Below, one piece after another: positions 25,513-33,800 of a stretch of DNA of 64,000 nt. The position numbers and the translations under genes were made by a program. Source of the DNA: Paenibacillus sp. SY21-1 (GTDB lineage: Bacteria > Bacillota > Bacilli > Paenibacillales > Paenibacillaceae); assembly GCF_005222705.1 (NCBI RefSeq), contig NZ_STGF01000001.1:310001-374000 (forward strand), given 5' to 3'. Within the stretch, counting starts at the first letter, position 1. Every line of letters starts with the position of its first letter. Under the pieces are notes generated by a model, which saw only the letters and a program-made list of their open reading frames with translations, did not search any database and had not been told where the DNA came from.

Positions 25513-26256
25513 ATGTCAAAATTCCGGCCTATCCGCAAATCCGGCGGCTACGGCCACTCTCAATCCTCTTCTTCCTCTCGCCAGCCCGCAATGGGCGGCG
25601 CGCGGAGCGGGAAGGAGCCCCTGATCCAGACGGCAAGCGCCGGCCCGACAAAAGCAGTCCGCACAAGCTCTGCTCCGGCTGCCGCTGGTCGTAAATGCCG
25701 CAAAAAAAGGCCGCGTCCTTGCCTGCCAACACCGTCGCCCTGCTGCCGACCTGACCGCCATAAGAAAAAGCGGACAAAATGCCGCAAAAAAAGAACTTGT
25801 CCCTGCAAGACGTCCGTCGTCGTCGATATTCCAACAGGGGTCCCGGGACCGGCTGGACCGCAAGGGGCTTCGGGCATGGCCGGACCTAGCGGTCTCGCAG
25901 GCCCCGCAGGAGTCGCCGGACCACAGGGAGCGATCGGTCCGGCTGGGCCGCAGGGACTGCAAGGAGAGGCAGGCGCTGCCGGGCCTCCCGGCGTACAAGG
26001 CCCTCCAGGTCCGCAGGGGCCGGCCGGAGAGGCCGATTTTACCGAGCTCATTGAACTGCTCACGCTGTACGGCGAAGGAGTAACCCCGGTCGTCGTTATG
26101 ACGCCTGGGAACCCCGGAGGCTTTAGCGGCTTTGTCAACACCTTGGGCACAACGCTTGCTACGTTTTCCACTGTCGCCGGCTCCATCATGGCCGTCCCTT
26201 ACGCGTTTATTACGAATGTCGATACGCCCTTCCCGCCATCGAGAGGAGGGAACTAA
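25513..26256 (+). CDS. Collagen-like protein, probable spore-surface (exosporium) component
   Basis: 247 residues, ATG 25513 after GGAGGCGC. Three parts: (1) ~100 residues, Ser/Arg-rich then Cys/Lys/Arg-rich with repeated CRKKR and nine cysteines, without a signal peptide; (2) 22 uninterrupted Gly-X-Y triplets (~109-174), many GPA/GPQ, predicted collagen triple helix; (3) a ~70-residue hydrophobic C-terminal domain (ITNV.TPFPPSR at the end) that could be a BclA-like trimerisation head. Lack of a signal peptide, cysteine-rich basic N-terminus and the two small downstream genes suggest assembly from the mother cell onto the spore. Stop and next ATG overlap (TAATG). Confidence 0.78.
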   Translation: MSKFRPIRKSGGYGHSQSSSSSRQPAMGGARSGKEPLIQTASAGPTKAVRTSSAPAAAGRKCRKKRPRPCLPTPSPCCRPDRHKKKRTKCRKKRTCPCKTSVVVDIPTGVPGPAGPQGASGMAGPSGLAGPAGVAGPQGAIGPAGPQGLQGEAGAAGPPGVQGPPGPQGPAGEADFTELIELLTLYGEGVTPVVVMTPGNPGGFSGFVNTLGTTLATFSTVAGSIMAVPYAFITNVDTPFPPSRGGN

Positions 26257-26462
26257 TGTTTACTACATTGCCTGGCGATCTCGCTCCGCTCATCGGATCT
26301 CAAGTCACGGCTTTTACGAACGCCTTCGGGCAATTGGCCGTGACCGGCCGCCTGGACCGGGTCGGCAACGATTATATTCTCATTTCCTTTGAGCAGGGCG
26401 GCTTTCTGTATGAGCTGCGCGTCTTCTATGCCAATATCATTTATGTGCACCGCAATCCTTAA
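26256..26462 (+). CDS. Small beta-rich protein, coupled to the collagen-like gene (DUF2642-like)
   Basis: 68 residues, ATG overlapping the previous stop by one base. Short alternating hydrophobic strands (SQVTAFTNA, QLAVTGRLDRVGNDYILISF, GFLYELRVFYANIIYV) suggest a small SH3-like barrel as in DUF2642 spore-coat-associated proteins. No catalytic residues. Translational coupling suggests a joint role with the collagen-like protein. Family name is a pattern guess. Confidence 0.6.
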   Translation: MFTTLPGDLAPLIGSQVTAFTNAFGQLAVTGRLDRVGNDYILISFEQGGFLYELRVFYANIIYVHRNP

Positions 26463-26551
26463 CGAATGAGGGCAGCGATTCGCAAGCTTAAGCGCCTGCC
26501 CCACCGCATGAAATCACTCTTTATATGAAACGGCAAAGGAGGACTGACAAA

Positions 26552-26782
26552 TTGGCCATAGAAGGAATAGGCAATCTCGTCCTGCCCGGGACTCCGCTCC
26601 ATTCCCTGCTTAGCCGCAACCGCGGGAAGCAAATTTCCGTGATGACGGTCGCCGGAGCAGAAACGGGCCTGTTGGAGGATTACACATCGGCCTATATTCA
26701 AATCGTTGACGACGGAGGAAAAAGCAACTATATTTTGCTGGATCGAATCGTTTCGTTTTCCTTCCCCGTTGGGGAGGAATGA
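26552..26782 (+). CDS. Second small beta-rich protein of the collagen-like cluster
   Basis: 76 residues from TTG 26552, which has AAAGGAGGA 8 bases upstream; the frame runs back to ATG 26525 but that codon precedes the ribosome site. Strand pattern (KQISVMTVAGAETGLLED, AYIQIVDDG, NYILLDRIVSFSF) resembles the 68-residue protein before it, 89 bases away. Probably a distant paralog and co-expressed. Function unknown. Confidence 0.6.
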   Translation: MAIEGIGNLVLPGTPLHSLLSRNRGKQISVMTVAGAETGLLEDYTSAYIQIVDDGGKSNYILLDRIVSFSFPVGEE

Positions 26783-26939
26783 CGGGCATTTGCGCCTGCC
26801 TTCGGCGCATGGCCCGCTTGGGCGAATGACCAATCGCGGCTTTTGCCAAAAGTCTATGAAGCCTTCCTTTTATCGCATATAATAGAGTAAATTCGACATT
26901 ATGGACAGCTTGGCTTCAAGCATAATTGGAGGCATTAAC

Positions 26940-27989
26940 GTGATTGACGCTGCATCGGAGAAACGGCTCCAAAAGTTGCTTGCGCGCTGCGGACATTCTT
27001 CGCATACCCATCTATTTTATCTTGGCGACAAGGAGCTGTACTGGGATTCTAAGCATGAGGCAGTCATCGTCTACCGGCTGGTCGGCAAAAAAAGGATGGT
27101 GCTGGGAGACCCGGTTGGGGCGCCGCACGCGGCACAACGGGTCATCCGGCAATTCATCGCGGATTGCCAGCGGCATAAGCACGCGCCCGTCTTTTATCAA
27201 ATCAAGTCGGCCCATCTTGAGCTGTATCGCGCGTTCGGCCTGCAGCCCGTGAAAATTGGCGAGGAGGCGATTATTCAGCTGCCGGATTTTCACACGGGCG
27301 GCAAGCAGTGGCTCAAGCTTCGCAACCGGATGAGCAAGCTGGAACGCAGCGGCTACGTGTTCGAGGTGCTGCACCCGCCCCATTCAGACGCTTTGCTCAA
27401 CAGACTGCGAATCATATCCGATGAATGGCTCGGCAATCGCAAAGAAAAAAGCTTCTCCGTCGGCTCCTTCTCACGCGAGTACGTCAGCCGCTTTCCTGTC
27501 GCTGTATGGATTGGGCCCGATGGCCAATACGAAGCATTCGCCTCCTTCGGCGGGAGCAGCCGAATGGAAGCAAGCTATGGACTGGAGCAAGGAACCAAAC
27601 AAATTACCATTGATCTGATGCGCTATACGGGCGCATGTCCGCACGGCGCAATGGAGGTGCTGTTTGTTTCCTTGTTTCTCTGGGCGAAGGAGCGCGGCTA
27701 TCAGCAATGCAGTCTTGGCGTCGCTCCCCTGGCCAACGTGGATCACGTCTACCTTATGAAGCTTATTTATAAATATGGCAACCGTCTGTACAACTTCAAA
27801 GGGCTTTACGAGTATAAAAATAAATTTGCGCCGCAGTGGAAGGATATTTATCTCGCCTGCCCTCCTTCAGCGCTTCCTCTGAATCTGGCATTGCTTGCGC
27901 TCATCATTCACAAGCCATGTCCCTATCAGCTTGAGGCTATTCAGGACAAGCCTATGCAGGAAATACCTCTCCTTCGTAAAAGAGCCTGA
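26940..27989 (+). CDS. Stand-alone DUF2156 / LPG-synthase-C-like aminoacyl-lipid transferase domain protein
   Basis: 349 residues from GTG 26940 (TTGGAGG upstream); ATG 26901 is in frame but lies before the ribosome site. The double-GNAT fold of the MprF C-terminal domain is visible: an early LFYLGDKELYWD, VGKKRMVLGDPVG (~55-67), LKLRNRMSKLERSGYVFEV (~130-148), DEWLGNRKEKSFSVGSF (~160-176) and a late GYQQCSLGVAPLANV. MprF uses aminoacyl-tRNA to modify phosphatidylglycerol; here the membrane flippase half is absent, so the protein is soluble and its acceptor is unknown. A terminator follows at 28051. Confidence 0.8.
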   Translation: MIDAASEKRLQKLLARCGHSSHTHLFYLGDKELYWDSKHEAVIVYRLVGKKRMVLGDPVGAPHAAQRVIRQFIADCQRHKHAPVFYQIKSAHLELYRAFGLQPVKIGEEAIIQLPDFHTGGKQWLKLRNRMSKLERSGYVFEVLHPPHSDALLNRLRIISDEWLGNRKEKSFSVGSFSREYVSRFPVAVWIGPDGQYEAFASFGGSSRMEASYGLEQGTKQITIDLMRYTGACPHGAMEVLFVSLFLWAKERGYQQCSLGVAPLANVDHVYLMKLIYKYGNRLYNFKGLYEYKNKFAPQWKDIYLACPPSALPLNLALLALIIHKPCPYQLEAIQDKPMQEIPLLRKRA

Positions 27990-28050
27990 CTGCTCTGCTA
28001 GCTGCAACGCCATTACAGAACGCTTCGGAACTAAATAAGTAATTACGAAT

Positions 28051-28080
28051 AAGGGATCCTCGCAGATGGGATCCCTTTTC
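28051..28080 (+). terminator. Intrinsic terminator after the DUF2156 gene
   Basis: AAGGGATCC (28051-28059) pairs perfectly with GGATCCCTT (28069-28077), followed by TTTC. Confidence 0.85.
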
Positions 28081-28109
28081 CGTATAAGCCTCCTGCCCTG
28101 ACATACTCC

Positions 28110-28440
28110 ACTTATTGGCGTCTTAGAGGTTTTAGCATTGTTTTTGAGCAAAGGAGTTTGTCAAGGAAAGAGACCATGTAGAACCGAAAGCAGTTAATGT
28201 GGATGATGTGCTTACCCCGACATTTGGTTTTGCAATGCCGGCTCCCGTTGATAAAACGGCTGTCTAAATACCAATAAAAACTTTGGTTTAATTGGTTTTG
28301 CGAGCAAAAAATGTATTCACTAAAAAAATAGAAAATGGCCATTTTAACGAAACAATGCACAGTCTATCGCTTTCAAGTAACTGTCCCCCAAGACCATATT
28401 CTATAAGAGTAATTAAACGTTTTTCAAATTTAGCGTTCCA
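28110..28440. other. AT-rich intergenic stretch with possible decayed coding remnant
   Basis: About 330 bases, clearly richer in A/T than the flanking genes. On the plus strand about 40 codons are open up to the TAA near 28267 (ending MPAPVDKTAV), with protein-like composition but no start or ribosome site. I do not recognise the source. It may be the tail of a degraded gene. Confidence 0.25.
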
Positions 28441-28442
28441 AA

Positions 28443-28472
28443 TTGACCCGCCTTGCAGCGGATGGCTATAAT
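28443..28472 (+). promoter_or_regulatory. Promoter of pepT
   Basis: TTGACC (28443-28448), an 18-base spacer, perfect TATAAT (28467-28472). Transcription would start near 28479, giving a leader of about 120 bases that contains a small hairpin ATGCC...GGCAT. Confidence 0.7.
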
Positions 28473-28601
28473 GAGGGGAATCAGACGCGATGAGCAAAAT
28501 TCGGATAGAGGAAGGTATGCCGAAACTGGCATGTCTCAGTCTCACCGGCTATAACCCATAATTTATGATCAACCTAGTGAACTGGAGTGGAGATGATGAA
28601 C

Positions 28602-29834
28602 ATGAAACAGGAGCTTGTAGACCGTTTTATTTCCTATGTCCGAATCGATACGCAATCCGATGACAACAGCGATACCTGTCCGTCGACGCCGGGCCAGCTC
28701 GAGCTGGGGCGCAAGCTGGCCGATGAGCTTATCGCGATGGGCATGCAAGAGGTCGCGATGGACGCCAACGGCTACGTGATGGCTACCCTCCCTGCCAACA
28801 CCGACAAGCCTGTCCCTGTAATCGGCTTTCTGGCTCATGTCGATACCGCGACCGATTTCACAGGCAATGGCGTGAATCCGCAAATTCGCGAAAGCTACGA
28901 CGGCCAGGAGATTGTGCTGAATGAAGCGCTTGGCATCGTATTATCGCCGCAGGATTTTCCGGAGCTTGCAGGCTATGCCGGCCATACCCTTATCACAACG
29001 GACGGCACAACGCTGCTTGGGGCGGACGATAAAGCAGGCATCGCGGAAATAATGACGGCGATGGCCTATCTGATTGCTCATCCGGACATTAAACGGGGGA
29101 AGGTTCGTGTCGCTTTTACTCCGGATGAAGAGATTGGACGTGGACCGCATAAATTCGATGTAGCCGCATTTGGCGCGGAATACGCTTATACGATGGATGG
29201 AGGTCCGTTAGGCGAATTGCAATACGAGAGCTTTAATGCAGCCGTCGCTCTTATATCCTTCAAGGGTAAAAACGTGCATCCCGGCACCGCCAAAGGAAAA
29301 ATGGTGCATGCGGGCAAAATGGCCATGCAGTTGCACGCCAAATTGCCGCAGCAGGAAGCCCCTGAGTTCACGGAAGGATACGAGGGCTTCTATCATATGA
29401 TTTCTATGGAAGGCGATGTCGAGCAGGCACAGCTCCGATACTTGATTCGCGACCACGACAGGCACCGGTTCCAGACGCGCAAGGCTGAGCTTAACGGTAT
29501 TGTAGCGGAGCTGCAAGCTCTTTATGGCGCCGATCGAATCAGCATAGAGATCAAAGATCAATATTTCAATATGCGGGAGAAAATCGAGCCTGTCATGCAG
29601 GTCGTGGATATTGCAAGAGAAGCGCTGCTGAACCTCGGAATTGAGCCGATTATTCAGCCGATAAGGGGCGGAACCGACGGCTCCCAGTTGTCCTATATGG
29701 GTCTGCCTACGCCTAACCTGTTCACCGGCGGAGAAAACTATCACGGGCGTTATGAATATGTATCGGTGGACACGATGCTGAAGGCCGTTCAGACGATCGT
29801 CGAGATTGTGCGCCTCTACGAGGATAAGGCTTGA
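28602..29834 (+). CDS. pepT: Peptidase T (tripeptide aminopeptidase)
   Basis: 410 residues from ATG 28602 (GGAG at 28589-28592); 28593 and GTG 28587 are alternatives, but 28602 gives the family-type start [14 protein letters not shown]20B metallopeptidase residues: GFLAHVDTA (first metal His and Asp), GADDKAG (bridging Asp), PDEEIGRG (catalytic base and metal Glu), DGG, and [24 protein letters not shown] near the C-terminus. Cytosolic di-zinc enzyme releasing the N-terminal residue of tripeptides. Single gene with its own promoter; the 40-bp repeats follow its stop. Confidence 0.93.
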   Translation: MKQELVDRFISYVRIDTQSDDNSDTCPSTPGQLELGRKLADELIAMGMQEVAMDANGYVMATLPANTDKPVPVIGFLAHVDTATDFTGNGVNPQIRESYDGQEIVLNEALGIVLSPQDFPELAGYAGHTLITTDGTTLLGADDKAGIAEIMTAMAYLIAHPDIKRGKVRVAFTPDEEIGRGPHKFDVAAFGAEYAYTMDGGPLGELQYESFNAAVALISFKGKNVHPGTAKGKMVHAGKMAMQLHAKLPQQEAPEFTEGYEGFYHMISMEGDVEQAQLRYLIRDHDRHRFQTRKAELNGIVAELQALYGADRISIEIKDQYFNMREKIEPVMQVVDIAREALLNLGIEPIIQPIRGGTDGSQLSYMGLPTPNLFTGGENYHGRYEYVSVDTMLKAVQTIVEIVRLYEDKA

Positions 29835-29841
29835 AGGTAAA

Positions 29842-29995
29842 GCTCAAGCTTCCACAAAATCTTCTTGTGCTTTCTTCAGCTGCGCTCAAGCTCCGCAGTC
29901 CTTCTTGTACTTTGTTGAGTTGCGCTCAAGCTGCATAATCCTTCTTGTATTGTGTTGAGTTTCGCTCAAGCTTCCTTAATCTTGCTTGAGATGCC
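29842..29995. repeat. Minisatellite of 3.5 tandem units, ~40 bp
   Basis: Units begin with GCTCAAGCT at 29842, 29884, 29924 and 29964 (periods 42, 40, 40). Each full unit also has CTTCTTGT in the middle and ends in GTTGAGTTGC-like sequence. GCTTGA before unit 1 (29829) and GCTTGAG in the partial fourth unit are inverted relative to the unit start, so the array is bounded by potential hairpins. Lies directly downstream of pepT. Confidence 0.8.
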
Positions 29996-30090
29996 CTGCC
30001 GCCCGCACTCTGCCGCCATAACGTTTAAGCTTCCTTCCAGTGGGTATTGATACGTATACCGTTCATTATGTTTTGAGGGGGCACACGAGG

Positions 30091-31004
30091 ATGAAGCGAG
30101 CGATGATGGTTGTTAATCCGACATCCGGCAGAGAACAGGCGCAGGAATATGTGCGTAACGCGCAGCGGATATTTTGCGGGCAGAGGGATATGCGGTCGAA
30201 ATTCGGGAAACGGCGAAGGCTCAGGATGCCACGCAATTCTGCACCTCCGCTTGCGAAGCCTGTTACGATCTTGTCGTCTCCATCGGCGGAGACGGTACGC
30301 TCCATGAGGTTATAAACGGCTTGATGAATCAGGAGCATCGTCCCAAGCTCGGCATCGTTCCGCTCGGAACCGTCAATGACTATGCACGCGCGCTGCAAAT
30401 TCCGCTTAAGCCCGAGCAGGCGATAGCCACTCTGTCTTCTTCAAGAGAAAGAGCGGTGGACATGGGGCGTATTAACGATCGGTTATTCGCCAACTCGGTA
30501 GCGGTTGGCCCGCTAGGAGAAGCGCTGTTGTCCGTCTCCTCCGAGGACAAATCGCGTTTGGGCGCCCTTGCCTACTTCAAGGAAGGCATTAAGGAATTAA
30601 CCGCTCCCCCTGCCAATCCCCTGCATATTCGCTACGACGACCAGGTCTGGGAAGGCAGCTGCTCGTTGTTTCTGGCCGCGCTCACAAATTCGGTTGGCGG
30701 GTTCGAGAAGCTTGCTCCGGACGCGGTCATTGACGATGGTCTGCTTCACTGCTTTATAATCAAGGATTTGAATATATTTAATACGGTTACCGTAAGCCTC
30801 TCTCTGCTGCTTGGCAATTTAAAAAATCATAAGGATGTCGAATATTTTACAGCGAAGCATGTCGGCATCAGCTCGCTCGATTCCGTACAGACCAACATCG
30901 ACGGCGAGGAGGGGCCCGTTCTGCCTATAGAGCTGAGCATCATGCCGCGCCATCTCAAGGTCATTATTCCGGAGTCGGCGGTATTCCCGGCTGCGCAAGC
31001 CTGA
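30091..31004 (+). pseudogene. YegS/BmrU-type diacylglycerol (lipid) kinase, frameshifted near codon 28
   Basis: The N-terminus lies in one frame from ATG 30091 (GAGGGG upstream): KRAMMVVNPTSGREQAQEYV, the family's first strand and nucleotide motif. The rest lies in another frame beginning at TTG 30174: LRAEGYAVEIRETAK, then VVSIGGDGTLHEVINGL (catalytic GGDGT), GTVNDYARAL and the late NIDGEEG. The frames join cleanly if one T is added to the T4 run at 30172-30175. Whole length would be ~304 residues, normal for the family. Either a recent inactivating deletion or a sequencing error; a T4 run is short for programmed slippage. The downstream frame alone lacks the first nucleotide-binding strand. 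Confidence 0.8.
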
Positions 31005-31071
31005 ACGCGGCCTTACAGCCCCCCACCTGCAGTCGCATCGCCTTCACCTGAGCATACGGCAAGCAAGGCGC

Positions 31072-31665
31072 TTATCCGACAACCGTCTTGAAATAACGAT
31101 ACACCTTGTCAAGCTTCTTCGCTTGCCGTCCATCGGCCTTCTCCATGCTGCCGAATTCAAAAAATTTCACTTGCTTAATGCCAACGTAACCGAGCAGCGC
31201 CCGGCGCATCAGCACCTTATGCGCGTTGTTCAGCCAAAGCTGCAAGTAGCCGGCGGGACCCTGCATTGTGGAAATAATGACGGCGGACTTTCCCTTCAGC
31301 AGGCCCTCGGGCAATAAATCGCCCGGCTTTTTATAGCGGAAGGCAAAATTAGTGGCAAACATTTTGTCGATGTAGCCCATCAGCATCGCCGGAGGCCGCC
31401 CCCACCAGATCGGGTAGACAAATACAATTTTATCCGCCCACATCAGCTGCTCCCGATATTTCGCCAGCTCCGGATCGATGTGCATATCTCTTCTCCGCTT
31501 TTCCTTATGGAAGACGAGCACCGGATCAAACGACTCCTCGTATAAGTCCAGAACCTGCACCTCCTTCAGGTTGGCATTCTCCCCGCAGCCCTGCAGAACC
31601 TTCTGCAAAAAGGCATAATTCAAGCTTTCATGATTCGGGTGTGTATAGATAACCAGTACGTTCAT
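31072..31665 (-). CDS. NAD(P)H oxidoreductase, flavodoxin-fold (second quinone-reductase-like protein)
   Basis: 197 residues from ATG 31665 (AGGGATAC upstream); the frame extends four codons further. Starts MNVLVIYTHPNHESLNYAFL with the same flavin-site motifs as the protein at 22454: VFVYPIWWGRPPAMLMGYIDKMF, then AVIISTMQGP. Longer, basic C-terminus (DGRQAKKLDKVYRYFKT). Divergently transcribed from a MarR gene; its promoter adjoins 14-bp direct repeats, which suggests control by that MarR. Confidence 0.86.
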   Translation of the reverse strand: MNVLVIYTHPNHESLNYAFLQKVLQGCGENANLKEVQVLDLYEESFDPVLVFHKEKRRRDMHIDPELAKYREQLMWADKIVFVYPIWWGRPPAMLMGYIDKMFATNFAFRYKKPGDLLPEGLLKGKSAVIISTMQGPAGYLQLWLNNAHKVLMRRALLGYVGIKQVKFFEFGSMEKADGRQAKKLDKVYRYFKTVVG

Positions 31666-31781
31666 TGTATCCCTCATTTACGTTTCGTTGGCAAGCCTAT
31701 TCGGTTAGCGACTCCTTCGTCTGCAAAGCTGTCTCAGCCGACGCTGCAGGAACCGCGCACACCGCCTTGCTCTGTAAACGA

Positions 31782-31811
31782 ATCTTAACACGGCCTCTTT
31801 TTAGTTGTCAA
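31782..31811 (-). promoter_or_regulatory. Promoter of the second quinone reductase gene
   Basis: On the minus strand, a perfect TTGACA (31811-31806), an 18-base spacer and TAAGAT (31787-31782). It abuts the direct repeats starting at 31813. Confidence 0.7.
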
Positions 31812-31812
31812 A

Positions 31813-31857
31813 TGATAATTGTTTTTTGATAATTGTTTTTTGATACATATTTTGATA
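31813..31857 (+). promoter_or_regulatory. 14-bp direct repeats between divergent oxidoreductase and MarR genes
   Basis: TGATAATTGTTTTT occurs at 31813-31826 and again at 31827-31840, followed by a partial third copy TGATACATATTTTGAT. Each TGATAATTGT contains a weak dyad (ATAATTGT/ACAATTAT). The location between two divergent promoters suggests MarR binding. Confidence 0.55.
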
Positions 31858-31887
31858 GGGTTGCAGTATATAGATGGAGGGATTGCG

Positions 31888-32319
31888 ATGGATTCGGAAA
31901 AACGGCTATTCCAGCAGGTTGTGGCCTTCTTGAGTTCCGCCCATCAGGTGGAAATGGAACTGACAAAAGACGTGAAGTCCGGGGATATAACGCCTTTGCA
32001 ATATCGAATTTTGGAGTATTTGGCGGTCAGTCCGCCGGCCACGCTCAGCCAGATAAGCGACTGCCATCATATGTCCATGCCGAATACAAGCCGTGAGCTG
32101 AAGAAGCTCACCGAGCGGGGCTTATGCGTAAAAATAAACGATCCTGCCGATCGGCGAAAGCAACTTATTACCCTGTCTCCTGAGGGTTGCGCGCAAATGG
32201 ACCGTTCATTCGCGGTAATTGAAGCGCGCTTCCGCCAGCGTATTCAGCATCTGAGCGCCGACGAGAGGCAGGAAATATCCGCCGCTCTGACCGTGCTTCA
32301 GACGAAGGTATTCGGATAG
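31888..32319 (+). CDS. MarR-family regulator (divergent to oxidoreductase)
   Basis: 143 residues from ATG 31888 (GGAGGG upstream). HTH core: LQYRILEYLAVSPPATLSQISDCHHMSMPNTSRELKKLTERGL, wing NDPADRRKQLITLSPEG. Three cysteines (in ISDC, GLC and EGC) leave room for thiol-based sensing of quinones or oxidants, unlike the cysteine-free MarR at 23 kb. Divergent from the oxidoreductase gene. Likely autoregulated through the 31813 repeats. Confidence 0.85.
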   Translation: MDSEKRLFQQVVAFLSSAHQVEMELTKDVKSGDITPLQYRILEYLAVSPPATLSQISDCHHMSMPNTSRELKKLTERGLCVKINDPADRRKQLITLSPEGCAQMDRSFAVIEARFRQRIQHLSADERQEISAALTVLQTKVFG

Positions 32320-32354
32320 ACTGGAGCGACATTGCAGCTTCGTGCCATGCATCA

Positions 32355-32390
32355 AAAAAAGGGAGCCACGCGTGCGCGCGGCTCCCTTCT
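32355..32390 (-). terminator. Bidirectional terminator between MarR and the PhnA/YjdM gene
   Basis: GGGAGCC (32361-32367) pairs with GGCTCCC (32380-32386). On the minus strand seven T follow, so it is best suited to the phnA-like gene; on the plus strand TTCTCT follows, for marR. Confidence 0.8.
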
Positions 32391-32418
32391 CTATCGTTTG
32401 GCTGCAACCTGCACAGGA

Positions 32419-32760
32419 CTAAATCTTCTTCACAAACTCCGATTTCAGCTTCATCGGGCCAAATCCGTCAATTTTGCAGTCAATGTCATGATCCTCGTCA
32501 ATCAGTCGGATATTTTTTACTTTCGTGCCCATTTTAAGCACGGACGAGCTGCCCTTTACCTTCAAATCCTTGATAACCGAAACCGAGTCGCCGTCGTTCA
32601 GAAGATTGCCGTTCGCATCCCGATAAACGCGCTGTTCACCGCCTGCTTCAGCATCGGCATGCAGGGACCATTCATGCGCGCATTCCGGGCATACGAGCAT
32701 ACTCCCGTCTTCATAGGTGTAGGCAGAGCCGCATTCAGGGCAATTTGGAAGAGTAGACAT
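32419..32760 (-). CDS. yjdM: PhnA/YjdM-family zinc-ribbon protein
   Basis: 113 residues from the third of three consecutive ATG codons (32760), best spaced from GAGGAA. N-terminal zinc ribbon with CPECG and CPECAHEW (Cys pairs at ~7/10 and ~24/27), then the PhnA domain: [23 protein letters not shown] and the C-terminal [19 protein letters not shown]. Despite the old name it is not shown to take part in phosphonate breakdown. Single gene, own terminator. Confidence 0.9.
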   Translation of the reverse strand: MSTLPNCPECGSAYTYEDGSMLVCPECAHEWSLHADAEAGGEQRVYRDANGNLLNDGDSVSVIKDLKVKGSSSVLKMGTKVKNIRLIDEDHDIDCKIDGFGPMKLKSEFVKKI

Positions 32761-32967
32761 CATCATTTCCTCGATTCATTAGAATGACGCCAGCCTGCTT
32801 GCGATAAGCAAGCCGCCGGCACGTACAAGTATAGCACGGATATTTCCAAATCGTCTCCTGAATGCCATTCTGAATGGATAAACAAGGAAATGAACGAATG
32901 CTGTCGAATGCTACATAGAGATTGCCCGCAGTTGTTCATATTCCATTACAGGGAGGTACTTCTTTAT

Positions 32968-33756
32968 ATGGCTTTCGTCATCAACAATCTGAAGGATAAC
33001 AGCAATGTTGTGGTAAAAGAGCAGCTTGGCGGCTTTACGGTGCTCGAGTATTTGGAGGATTTAAGCAACACCTCGCCGATGGATGCGCAAATGAATTATT
33101 ATATGAGCAGAAGCAATATGCGCAAAAAACAATTAATGATCGAGCTCCGCAATAGCGAGGTGACCCTGAGCGCCGGAGCCATGCAATACATGGCAGGCCA
33201 TATTGAAATGACCTCCGGGGTCAAGGGGGTAGGCGGGCTCATGCGCAATTTGGTTTCCAGCTCCGTGACAGGGACGAGCGCCATCAAGCCCTTGTACAAG
33301 GGAACGGGGACGATCATGCTGGAGACGACCTACAAATACCTATGGCTGATTAACGTGGACAACGATGAAATCGTCGTAGAGGACAACATGTTCCTCGCCT
33401 GCGAATCCTCGCTGACGTTGGCCGTGAGCGCAAGAAAAAGCCTGTCCTCCGCCGTGCTGGGGAAGGAAGGCTTATTTAATCTTAGCGCGAAGGGAAAAGG
33501 CATTCTTGCGTTGGAAGCCCCGATACCATCCGAGGAGGCCGTAGTCGTCGAGCTTCAGAACGATGTTTTGAAGGTGGACGGCAATTTTGCCCTGATGTGG
33601 TCCAGCTCGCTTGATTTTACAGTTGAAAAATCGGGCAAAACCTTGCTGGGCTCCGCCGCTTCAGGCGAGGGTCTTGTCAACGTTTATCGGGGTACCGGAA
33701 TGGTCTGGCTGGCTCCGCTTATGGATTACAAGGCACCCGCTATCGTGACCAAATAG
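32968..33756 (+). CDS. AIM24-family protein
   Basis: 262 residues from ATG 32968 (GGGAGG 11 bases before); the frame extends upstream without a ribosome site. Repeated short beta strands with glycine-rich turns fit the AIM24/TRAP-like beta barrel: NSEVTLSAGAMQYMAGHIEM, KPLYKGTGTIMLETTYKYLW, LACESSLTLAVSA, GEGLVNVYRGTGMVWLAPL. No signal peptide. Convergent with the beta-helix lipoprotein gene. Role in bacteria unknown. Confidence 0.85.
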   Translation: MAFVINNLKDNSNVVVKEQLGGFTVLEYLEDLSNTSPMDAQMNYYMSRSNMRKKQLMIELRNSEVTLSAGAMQYMAGHIEMTSGVKGVGGLMRNLVSSSVTGTSAIKPLYKGTGTIMLETTYKYLWLINVDNDEIVVEDNMFLACESSLTLAVSARKSLSSAVLGKEGLFNLSAKGKGILALEAPIPSEEAVVVELQNDVLKVDGNFALMWSSSLDFTVEKSGKTLLGSAASGEGLVNVYRGTGMVWLAPLMDYKAPAIVTK

Positions 33757-33800
33757 CCTCGCCCGAGGGGCGTTTCACCGGGCCGGATTCCTATTGCGGC

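Noticed and set aside
28112..28360. 82-codon minus-strand frame resembling a transposase scrap
   Set aside because: No catalytic motif, start or inverted repeats; the region is just AT-rich.
28490..28561. 23-codon ORF in the pepT leader
   Set aside because: Its only ribosome-site-like GAGGGG lies at or upstream of the predicted transcription start, so translation is not supported.
29842..29995. CRISPR array
   Set aside because: Only 3.5 imperfect contiguous units and no spacers.
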